From positions 1 to 34,993 of the forward strand of contig NZ_VCJS01000129.1 of the NCBI RefSeq assembly GCF_005893125.1: 34,993 bases of DNA, read 5' to 3'. Position numbers and translations under genes: made by a program. Below are positions 23,901 to 31,128 of this stretch, piece after piece (the stretch's first letter is position 1; every line of letters starts with the position of its first letter). The stretch is from Nonomuraea basaltis. Its GTDB lineage: Bacteria > Actinomycetota > Actinomycetes > Streptosporangiales > Streptosporangiaceae. The notes under the pieces were generated by a model. The model saw only the letters and a program-made list of their open reading frames with translations. It did not search any database and was not told where the DNA came from.

Positions 23901-24206
23901 ATGACCCAGGCCGACGCGGTTGCATCTCTCGTGGAGCGAAGGTTAGGCCGCGCTCTCGATCCCGATCTCAACTTCTTCGAAGCCGGTCTCGATTCGCTCG
24001 CCCTGGTCGAGCTGCACGAGGAGATCAACAGCACACTGGGCCTGAGCCTGCCGGTCACCGCGATGTTCACCCACCCGAACCTGCGTGCCCTCTCGCACCT
24101 GATCGCGCAGGGCCAGGCGCCCGCCAGGCAGGACGGCGCCCGTCGCCGTCCGCTCGGCGGCAGCCGCCGCGACGTGCGTGCCAGGATCCGTAAGGACGGT
24201 CGGTGA
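23901..24206 (+). CDS. Discrete carrier protein (ACP/PCP) with basic tail
   Basis: A 101-residue stand-alone carrier protein. Ser32 in FFEAGLDSLALVELHEEI is the phosphopantetheine attachment site, and the four-helix core ends near residue 70 (LRALSHLIAQG). A tail of about 31 residues follows, rich in Arg/Lys (RRRPLGGSRRDVRARIRKDG). Basic tails of this kind are typical of carrier proteins that dock onto a following ketosynthase-type N-terminus. The next protein indeed starts with a KS-like sequence, and the genes overlap as GTGA (24203-24206). AAAGGA lies about seven bases before the ATG. It probably presents the starter or first unit to the NRPS. Acyl versus aminoacyl loading cannot be told; no loading enzyme is seen. 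Confidence 0.9.
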   Translation: MTQADAVASLVERRLGRALDPDLNFFEAGLDSLALVELHEEINSTLGLSLPVTAMFTHPNLRALSHLIAQGQAPARQDGARRRPLGGSRRDVRARIRKDGR

Positions 24207-27200
24207 CCTCTCACGAACAGCCCATCGCCGTGATCGCGATGGGGCGCTTCCCGCAGGAGGTGGGGGCGGCCGAGGAGGCCGGACACGATCCTGGAGCGCA
24301 GGTCGTCCGGCTGTATGGCGGAGTGGGCAAGGCCTGCGCGGCGCTGCTGGCCGGGGAGTGCGAGCTGGCCGTGACCGACGCCGGCGAGCTGCCGCCGGGT
24401 ACGCTGCGCGGCACCCTGGTCCTGCGGCTCCTCGACCGGGCGTTGCTCGACGGCGACCTGGTGCACCGGGTGATCTGGCCCGACGACCTCGAGGTGGAGG
24501 AGGGCTATCCGCCAGTGCACGCTCCGGGCGACGGCCGCCCGCGCGTGGTGGTGTGGTCCGGCCGCACCCACGATGAGGCCGAGTCAGTACGGCGGAGCCT
24601 GGCCGGTTTCTTCGCCGGACTATCGGAGGATCGCTACGCCGACGCGGCGGGCACCCTGCAGCAGGGACGCGTCCACCACCCCGTGAGAGGTGCGGTGGTC
24701 TGCCGGAGCGCCGCAGAAGCCGCTCTCGCGCTGGGCCGCGAGCACACCTACGAGCAGGGGCCGGTCCGCCTGTCCCTCCCCGATGAGGCGGCCGGTCTGT
24801 ACGGCGTGGAGCGCGTGTTCACCGAGGCCGTGGACGTGTGCGAAGAGGCCTTCGAAGCGCGCGGCGTCGAGCTGCCACCCGCCTTCGCCACCGCCTACGG
24901 GCTGGCCTCCACCCTCGCCGCCTGGGGCATCCGCGCGGAAGCCCCGGACCCGGCCCTCCTCGCGAGTGACCTTCCGCTGGAGGAGGCGCTCGCCGGCCTC
25001 GCGCAAGAGACGGCCGGAGCCGAGGTCCGGGTGGGTGGCGATCTCGCGGGGCTGCTGGCCGCCGTGGCCAGGTTCTGGACGGGCGGCGGCCGGGTGGACT
25101 GGGCCGCGCTCGATCCTGATCACCCGCTGCAACGCATCCCCATCCCGCGGCCGCAGCCGGAGCTGCCCGCCTCCGTGGAGGAGCTGCGTCCGCTGTCGGC
25201 GGTGCCGTACTCCTTCTGGGTTCTGGAGCAGCTCGCGCCGGACAGCGGCGTGTCGAACCTGGCGGTGGCGCTCAGGTTCGAGACACCGCTGCGCAGGCTG
25301 CCGCTGCAGATCGCGGTGAACCGGCTGGTCAAGCGGCATCCGGCGTTGCGCCTGCGGTTCCCCGTGGTGGGCGGGGCGCCCGTCAGGCACCTGGTCGCGC
25401 CCCAGGATGCCCAGCTGAAGGTCGAGGCGCGGGCCACGACGGAGGAGACGCTGGTCGCAGACCTGCGGTCCTTCCTGGACGAGCCCTTCGACCTGGGCCG
25501 CGACCTGCTCATCAGAGTGGGACACTTCACCCTGCCCGACGCCGCCGGGACCGTGGTGTGCCTGGTCGGCCACCACATCATCATCGACGGCACCTCCCTG
25601 CAGCTCCTGGTGGAGGAGCTGGGCCGCTTCTACGACAGCCAGACCGGGCACGGCACGCTGCCGCCCGAGTTGGCGGGGCCCGCGCCGATGCTGGAGCCGG
25701 GGGAGCCGTCGGAGGAGTCGATCGGCTACTGGCTGGACCGGCTCGACGGCGTCGACCCCGCCGCCATGGTGCTGCCGGGGAGTAGGCACTCGCCGGGCCA
25801 TCCGACGTTCGCCGGCCACACCTGCTCGTGGCGGGTCGACGCCGAGACGGTGGCGGCCCTGGACGAGCTGCGGGCCAGGCTGCGCACCACCGGCAACATC
25901 GTGCTGGCCACCGCCTTCCTGCTGACGCTGCGCGGGCACGGTGCCGGCCCGGACCTGGTGATCGGCATGCCGGTCAGCACCAGGACGGGCGAGGAGCGCA
26001 AGCACGTCGGCTACGCCGTGAGCACGCTGCCGCTGCGCGTCCACGTCGAGCTGGACGACGACTTCGAGCAGGTCGCCAGGCGCGTGGAGGAGGCTTTCGC
26101 GGAGGGGATCGAGCACGCCGACGCCTCGGTGGAGGCGGTGCTGACCCGCCGCGGGCACGGCACGGACGACTGGCGGGTCCCGCTGTTCCGGCACATGTTC
26201 AACTACCGGCCCTGGAGCGACGAGAAGGTACACATCCAGGGTGAGGTGCCCGGGTACGTCGAGAACCTCATCGACCGCAGCCGCCTGGACATGCAGTGCA
26301 ATGTCATCCAGGAACCGGATCGGCTCACCATCCGCATGGGGCACAGCACCGAGGTGCACGACGAGGACGAGATCGCGGCGTTCGCGGCCAGGATGTCCGC
26401 GGTGGTGCGGCAGGCGGCGCGCGGCAGGGTGCCGGACGTGCTCTCGCCGGCGGACCGGGCGTTGCTCGACCGGGTCAACGACACGCGCCGCACCTGGCCC
26501 GGCACGCTGGTCGAGCGCATCGTGCCCGGCCCGGCCGTGGCAGTGCGCGAGGGCGGGCGCGAGGTCAGCTATGACGAACTGCTGGGGCGCGCGGCCGCGG
26601 TCCGCGACCTGCTGCACGAGCGAGGGGTAGGGCACGGCGACGTCGTCGCCCTGGCCCCGGATCGCTCGGCGGACCTCGTGGCGGCGGTGCTGGGCGTGTG
26701 GCAGGCGGGAGCGGCGTTCCTGCCGCTGGACGTGCGGCAACCGGAGTCGCGCCTCGCCTACCAGGTGGCCGACTCGGGTGCGCGGCTGGTCGTCGCGGCG
26801 GGCACGCCGCAGTGGGCGGGTGAGACGCCGGTCGCGCCGATGCCCAGCACGCTGGGGGAACTCATACCACCCGAGTACGGAAATATCGCTTATGTCATCT
26901 ACACCTCCGGCTCCACCGGGCGGCCCAAGGGTGTGCAGGTCACGCACGTGAACCTGACCAACCTGGTGCTCGACTTCACCGACCGGCTCGGTGCGCCCAC
27001 GAGCGTTCTGTGGTCCACCACCACCGCCTTCGACATCTCCTGGCTGGAATTGTTGTTGCCGCTGGCCTCTGGAGGCACCGTGGTCGTGGCCTCGGACGAG
27101 GACCAGTTGCAGCCGGGCAAGTTCCTGGACTTGATCGCCGCGGCCGACGTCCAGGTCGTGCAGGCCACGCCGACCGCGTGGCGGCTGATCGCGCCGGAAG

Positions 27201-28162
27201 CCGGTCAGGAGCTGGCCGGACGCACGGTGTTGTGCGGCGGCGAGCCGATGCCCGCCGCCCTGGCCAGGGACCTGCTGGAGCTGGGCTGCCGGGTGTTCAA
27301 CGTCTACGGGCCGACGGAGACCACCATCTGGTCCACCGCCGCCGAGCTGCGCGAGCCGCCGCTCGATCCGGTCCCCGCGGGGGAGCCGCTGGCCAACACC
27401 CAGATCTTCGTCACCGACGCCGCGGGCCGCGAGCTGCCGCCGGGCGTGCCGGGCGAGCTGTGCGTCGCCGGTGCGGGGGTGAGTGCGGGCTACCTCAACC
27501 GGCCCGAGCTGACGGCGGAGCGCTTCGGGCACCACGACCGGTACGGCAGGTTCTACCGGACCGGCGACCGCGCGCGGATCCGCCACGACGGCACGCTCGA
27601 GCTTCTCGGCCGCGACGACAGGCAGATCAAGCTACGCGGCCACCGCATCGAGCTCGGCGAGGTCGAGGCGGCGCTGCACGAGCACGAGGCGGTACGGACG
27701 GCCGCAGTGATCCTCGACGGTGACCCGCAGACCGACGGACGGCTCGTCGCCTTTCTCGAGGTCACCGGCCAAGCCGCTGACGGGGAGCTGTGGCGCTTCG
27801 CCAGGACGCGGCTGCCCGACTACGCCGTCCCAACCCGCTACATCGTCACCGACAGGCTCCCCACCACCGCCAACGGGAAGATCGCCTATCGCGAGCTGGT
27901 GGTGCCCGATGAGGGTGGCGCCCCGGCGCAGGAGGTGGGCGACGGGCTGGTCCAGCAGGTGGTGGCGCTGTGGCGCGACGCGCTGAAGCGGCCTGGGCTG
28001 GGGCCGCACGACAACTTCTTCCTCAACGGCGGCCACTCCGTGCTGGCCGTCCGGCTGATCCGTCCGCTGGAGGAGCTGGCGGGGCATGCCGTCTCGGTAC
28101 GGGCCGTGTTCGACCATCCGACGCCGGCCGAACTGGCCCTACATCTGGGGGACGCCCGATGA
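24203..28162 (+). CDS. NRPS: vestigial KS-AT region, C, A (Gly-like code), T
   Basis: A 1319-residue protein. Residues 1-325 read as a shrunken ketosynthase-acyltransferase region: EQPIAVIAMGRFPQ (KS start), ACAALLAGECELAV (the helix after the KS active site), RVVVWSGRTHDEAE and TLQQGRVHHPVRGAVV (KS-AT linker), FTEAVDVCEEAFEARGVEL (AT start) and FWTGGGRVDWAALDPDHPLQ (post-AT linker). Neither the KS Cys/His residues nor the AT GHSxG are present. Then come a condensation domain (about 328-745; HHIIIDG at 457-463), an adenylation domain (about 755-1230; TSGSTGRPKG at 901-910, YGPTETTIW, NGKIAY with Lys1226) and a carrier domain (Ser1279 in GGHSV). The residues aligned with the GrsA pocket give DILQLGVIWK, close to known glycine codes. 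Start GTG overlaps the carrier-protein stop. Confidence 0.92.
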   Translation: MTSHEQPIAVIAMGRFPQEVGAAEEAGHDPGAQVVRLYGGVGKACAALLAGECELAVTDAGELPPGTLRGTLVLRLLDRALLDGDLVHRVIWPDDLEVEEGYPPVHAPGDGRPRVVVWSGRTHDEAESVRRSLAGFFAGLSEDRYADAAGTLQQGRVHHPVRGAVVCRSAAEAALALGREHTYEQGPVRLSLPDEAAGLYGVERVFTEAVDVCEEAFEARGVELPPAFATAYGLASTLAAWGIRAEAPDPALLASDLPLEEALAGLAQETAGAEVRVGGDLAGLLAAVARFWTGGGRVDWAALDPDHPLQRIPIPRPQPELPASVEELRPLSAVPYSFWVLEQLAPDSGVSNLAVALRFETPLRRLPLQIAVNRLVKRHPALRLRFPVVGGAPVRHLVAPQDAQLKVEARATTEETLVADLRSFLDEPFDLGRDLLIRVGHFTLPDAAGTVVCLVGHHIIIDGTSLQLLVEELGRFYDSQTGHGTLPPELAGPAPMLEPGEPSEESIGYWLDRLDGVDPAAMVLPGSRHSPGHPTFAGHTCSWRVDAETVAALDELRARLRTTGNIVLATAFLLTLRGHGAGPDLVIGMPVSTRTGEERKHVGYAVSTLPLRVHVELDDDFEQVARRVEEAFAEGIEHADASVEAVLTRRGHGTDDWRVPLFRHMFNYRPWSDEKVHIQGEVPGYVENLIDRSRLDMQCNVIQEPDRLTIRMGHSTEVHDEDEIAAFAARMSAVVRQAARGRVPDVLSPADRALLDRVNDTRRTWPGTLVERIVPGPAVAVREGGREVSYDELLGRAAAVRDLLHERGVGHGDVVALAPDRSADLVAAVLGVWQAGAAFLPLDVRQPESRLAYQVADSGARLVVAAGTPQWAGETPVAPMPSTLGELIPPEYGNIAYVIYTSGSTGRPKGVQVTHVNLTNLVLDFTDRLGAPTSVLWSTTTAFDISWLELLLPLASGGTVVVASDEDQLQPGKFLDLIAAADVQVVQATPTAWRLIAPEAGQELAGRTVLCGGEPMPAALARDLLELGCRVFNVYGPTETTIWSTAAELREPPLDPVPAGEPLANTQIFVTDAAGRELPPGVPGELCVAGAGVSAGYLNRPELTAERFGHHDRYGRFYRTGDRARIRHDGTLELLGRDDRQIKLRGHRIELGEVEAALHEHEAVRTAAVILDGDPQTDGRLVAFLEVTGQAADGELWRFARTRLPDYAVPTRYIVTDRLPTTANGKIAYRELVVPDEGGAPAQEVGDGLVQQVVALWRDALKRPGLGPHDNFFLNGGHSVLAVRLIRPLEELAGHAVSVRAVFDHPTPAELALHLGDAR

Positions 28163-28893
28163 CGCCGTGGTTCGTTCAGGTCAAGGAGGGGGAGCGGGCG
28201 CTGGTCACCTTCCCGCACGCGGGTGGCGGTCCGGCTTCGCTCGGCGAGCTCGCCGGACATTTCCCGCCCGAGGTGGGTTTGTGGTCGGTCAACCTGCCGG
28301 GGCGTCAGGCCAGGCTCGCCGAAGAACCACGGACTGACCTCGACGGGCTGGTCGAGGACCTGGCGCGCGACCTTGCCGGGTGGCGCGAGCCGTACACGCT
28401 GTTCGGCTACTGCAGCGGGGCGTTGCTGGCTTTTCTCGTCTGCCGTCGCGTGGTCGAGCTGGGCGGCCGGCCGGAACGGCTGATCGTGGGCTCGTTCGCC
28501 GCGCCGGATGTGACCTTGCTGCTGCGCCGCCTGCCGTCGCTGCCGTCGTGGCTGTTCTGGGAGCAGCTGATCGCGCTCGGCGGTGTCCCGCCGGAACTGG
28601 CCGATCGGGAGGCGCTCTGGCCGGTGCTGGAGCCGGCGCTCCGCGCCGACTTCGGGCTGCTGGCCGGCTATCACCACCGGCCCGGGCCACCGCTGCCGGT
28701 GCCCATCTCTGTCCTGTACGGCATCAGGGACGCCTCGCTGACCAGAGGCGGCCTGCTGGGCTGGCGGCGGCAGAGCGTGCACAGGCCCGCGTTGAAGGAG
28801 CTCGACTCCACCCACTGGCTGGCCGAGGAGACTCCGGACGCCCTGGCAGCCGCAATCGGTGAGGAGATGGGATGCGCCTCGGTTACAGCATGA
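28159..28893 (+). CDS. Type II thioesterase with Cys nucleophile
   Basis: A 244-residue alpha/beta-hydrolase of the NRPS/PKS editing type, which removes stalled or wrong groups from carrier domains. It opens with LVTFPHAGGGPASLGELAGH and VNLPGRQARLAEEP, both family hallmarks. The nucleophile elbow reads LFGYCSGALLAF: Cys85 replaces the usual Ser of GHSMG. The Asp (LYGIRDASLT) and His (DSTHWLAEE) of the triad are in place, so an active Cys-His-Asp enzyme is likely. The ATG overlaps the NRPS stop (ATGA), and its end overlaps the monooxygenase gene by 22 bp. The Cys is shared with the terminal TE of the other operon. Confidence 0.92.
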   Translation: MTPWFVQVKEGERALVTFPHAGGGPASLGELAGHFPPEVGLWSVNLPGRQARLAEEPRTDLDGLVEDLARDLAGWREPYTLFGYCSGALLAFLVCRRVVELGGRPERLIVGSFAAPDVTLLLRRLPSLPSWLFWEQLIALGGVPPELADREALWPVLEPALRADFGLLAGYHHRPGPPLPVPISVLYGIRDASLTRGGLLGWRRQSVHRPALKELDSTHWLAEETPDALAAAIGEEMGCASVTA

Positions 28894-29891
28894 GCTACTG
28901 GGGCGGCGCGGGCCTCGGCCCGGCCGACCACCTGGCACTGGTACGAGAGGCGGAGGCTCTGGGCTATTCGTCCGTGTGGGCGGCCGAGACCTACGGGACC
29001 GACCCGGCGAGCCTGCTGGCCTGGATCGCGGGCCAGACCGAGCGCATCGCGCTGGGCACCGGCGTGCTCCAGATGTCGGGACGCAAACCCGTGGTCGCCG
29101 CGATGACGGCGGCCACCATCGACCAGCTCTCCGGCGGCCGCGCCCGGCTGGGCGTGGGCGTCTCCGGCCCGCAGGTGGTCGAGGGGTGGCACGGCGAGCG
29201 CTTCGACCGGCCGCTGGCCCGCGCTCGGGACTACCTCCAGGTGGTGCGCAAGGCGCTGCAGGGCGAGCCGGTGCAGCACGACGGAGCCACGATGACGCTG
29301 CCCCTGCCCGGCAGCGAGGGCAAGGAGCTGACGCTGGCCGTCTCGCCGGTGCAGGAACGGCTGCCGGTCTACCTGGCCGCGATGGGACCCAAGACCGTCG
29401 CGCTGGCCGGCGAGCTCGCCGACGGCTGGCTGGCCATCCACTTCCCGCCCGATCACTTGGCCAAGATGGCCACGCACCTGAACCGCGCCGACCTCGACAT
29501 CGCGCCCATGGTGCTCACGCTCGTCGAGGAGGACCAGGAGCTGGCCTACGACATGATGCGGCCCATGCTCGCCCTCTACCTCGGCGGCATGGGCTCGCGC
29601 CGTACCAACTTCTACAACCGCCTGGCCACCACGCTCGGCTTCGAGCAGGAGGCCGCCCGCATGCAGGAAGCCTTCCTGAACGGGCGGCAGGGCGAGGCCA
29701 TGGCGATGCTGCCCGACGCGCTCGTCGACGCGATGACCATGTGCGGCCCCGCGGGCAAGGTGCGCGAGCGGATGGCGGCCTACCAGGAGGCGGGCGCGAC
29801 CACGCTGATCGTCGGCCTGGTCACGCCCACCCGGCGGCTGCGCAGCCGCCAGCTACGGCTCATTGCCGGCCTGGCTCCGGCATCTCCTTGA
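28872..29891 (+). CDS. Luciferase-like (LLM) flavin-dependent monooxygenase
   Basis: A 339-residue bacterial-luciferase-fold oxidoreductase. It begins MRLGYSMSYWGGAGLGPADH and has the LLM blocks REAEALGYSSVWAAETYGTD, RIALGTGVLQMSGRKP, LSGGRARLGVGVSGPQVVEG and YLAAMGPKTVALAGELADGW. The pattern (AETYGTD, GTGVLQ) is nearer F420-dependent members than FMN luciferases, but the cofactor is not certain. It is the last gene of the plus operon, overlaps the thioesterase by 22 bp, and probably tailors the peptide or an amino-acid precursor (hydroxylation, N-oxidation or desaturation are all possible). Its final 32 bp overlap the convergent MFS gene. Confidence 0.88.
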   Translation: MRLGYSMSYWGGAGLGPADHLALVREAEALGYSSVWAAETYGTDPASLLAWIAGQTERIALGTGVLQMSGRKPVVAAMTAATIDQLSGGRARLGVGVSGPQVVEGWHGERFDRPLARARDYLQVVRKALQGEPVQHDGATMTLPLPGSEGKELTLAVSPVQERLPVYLAAMGPKTVALAGELADGWLAIHFPPDHLAKMATHLNRADLDIAPMVLTLVEEDQELAYDMMRPMLALYLGGMGSRRTNFYNRLATTLGFEQEAARMQEAFLNGRQGEAMAMLPDALVDAMTMCGPAGKVRERMAAYQEAGATTLIVGLVTPTRRLRSRQLRLIAGLAPASP

Positions 29892-31128
29892 GCTTGGCCA
29901 GCGGCGACCAGGCCATCGCCGCCATCGGCACCAGCGCGCCGATGGTGACGACCACCCACAGCGCCGTCCGCGTCCCCAGGGCGCCGGCCAGCAGGCCCGC
30001 GCCCAGAGCGCCCAGCGGGGCGGGGATCAGGCCCAGCGAGTAGATCGACGCCACCACGCGGCCCTGCAACTGCGGCGGGGTGACCGTCTGCACCAGCGTG
30101 GTGTTGGTGACGAAGAAGATCTGCGAGGTGACACCGCTGATCAGCTGCGCGGCGACCAGCATGGTCACCGAGACCCAGACCGGCCCGGTGGCCAGCGGGA
30201 TGAGGAAGAGCGCGAGGTTGCCGTACACGATCGACCACAGCAGCACCTTGCCGATCGCGAAGCGCCGCATCACCTTTACGGCCAGCAACGCCCCGATGAT
30301 CGAGCCCACGCCGCCACCGGCCAGGATGCTGCCGAACCACGCTGCGGGCACGCCCAGGTCGCGGATCACGTACAGGGCGTAGATCGAGTTCATCGAGCCC
30401 AGGATGAACAGCGAGTACACGGCCGACGAGATGGCCAGCGGCCGGATCAGCTCGTGCCGCAACACCCAGCCCATGCCCTGCCAGATCGCCTTGTGCACCT
30501 GCCTGGCGGTGGTGTCATCCGGCTCCGGCCGCGCTTCCGGCCGCCTGATCAGCGCCACCGCTATCGCGGAGGCCAGGTACGACACCGCGTCGATGACCAG
30601 CAGCGCGGGCGCGGAGAGCACCTTCAGCAGCGCCGCGGCCAGGCCGGGTCCGAACGTCTGGGCGACCGACTCGGTCAGCTGCAGCTTGGAGTTGCCCTCA
30701 AGGAAGTTCTCCGGCGGCACCAGGAACGGGAAGTAGCTGCGGTAGGCCGTCTGGAAGAGCGTGCTGAGCAGCCCGATACCGAAGATGACGCCGTAGATCC
30801 AGGCCAGCGTGAGCATGTCGGCGAACCACGCGATGGGGATCAGCATCAGCAGCACGAAGCGCGCCACGTCCGTCCAGATCAGGATGGGCCGCTTGCGCAC
30901 CCGGTCGGCCAGCACGCCGAAGACCAGGAAGAGCACCATCGGAACCCGGAGCAGGAAGCCGACGACGCCCATCTCCTCCTCGGAGGCGTGCAGGACGGTG
31001 ACCGCGATGACGGGGATCGCGAAGTAGGTGACCGCCGAGCCGAACTGCGACAGGCTCTGCCCGGCCCACAGGCGCATGAAGTCGGCGTTGCGCCACAGGC
31101 CGGTTTGTTCACTGGTCGGGGATGCCAT
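29860..31128 (-). CDS. MFS exporter, EntS-like (MFS_3)
   Basis: A 422-residue transporter with about 11-12 transmembrane helices. The start NADFMRLWAGQSLSQFGSAV and the loop VFGVLADRVRKRPILIWTDV (MFS motif A region) are typical of the MFS_3 group, which includes the enterobactin exporter EntS. The family mark LVPPENFLEGNSKLQLTESV is also present. It would export the cluster's product across the membrane using proton motive force. It follows the C-A-T-TE gene with a 20-bp overlap, so product release and export are co-expressed. Its 3' end overlaps the convergent monooxygenase gene by 32 bp, leaving no room for a separate terminator. Confidence 0.93.
   Translation of the reverse strand: MASPTSEQTGLWRNADFMRLWAGQSLSQFGSAVTYFAIPVIAVTVLHASEEEMGVVGFLLRVPMVLFLVFGVLADRVRKRPILIWTDVARFVLLMLIPIAWFADMLTLAWIYGVIFGIGLLSTLFQTAYRSYFPFLVPPENFLEGNSKLQLTESVAQTFGPGLAAALLKVLSAPALLVIDAVSYLASAIAVALIRRPEARPEPDDTTARQVHKAIWQGMGWVLRHELIRPLAISSAVYSLFILGSMNSIYALYVIRDLGVPAAWFGSILAGGGVGSIIGALLAVKVMRRFAIGKVLLWSIVYGNLALFLIPLATGPVWVSVTMLVAAQLISGVTSQIFFVTNTTLVQTVTPPQLQGRVVASIYSLGLIPAPLGALGAGLLAGALGTRTALWVVVTIGALVPMAAMAWSPLAKLKEMPEPGRQ

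Noticed and set aside
24620..27586. 988-residue minus-strand open frame under the NRPS gene
   Set aside because: Arg/His/Gln-rich shadow typical of high-GC antisense frames; the plus strand carries clear C, A and T domains.
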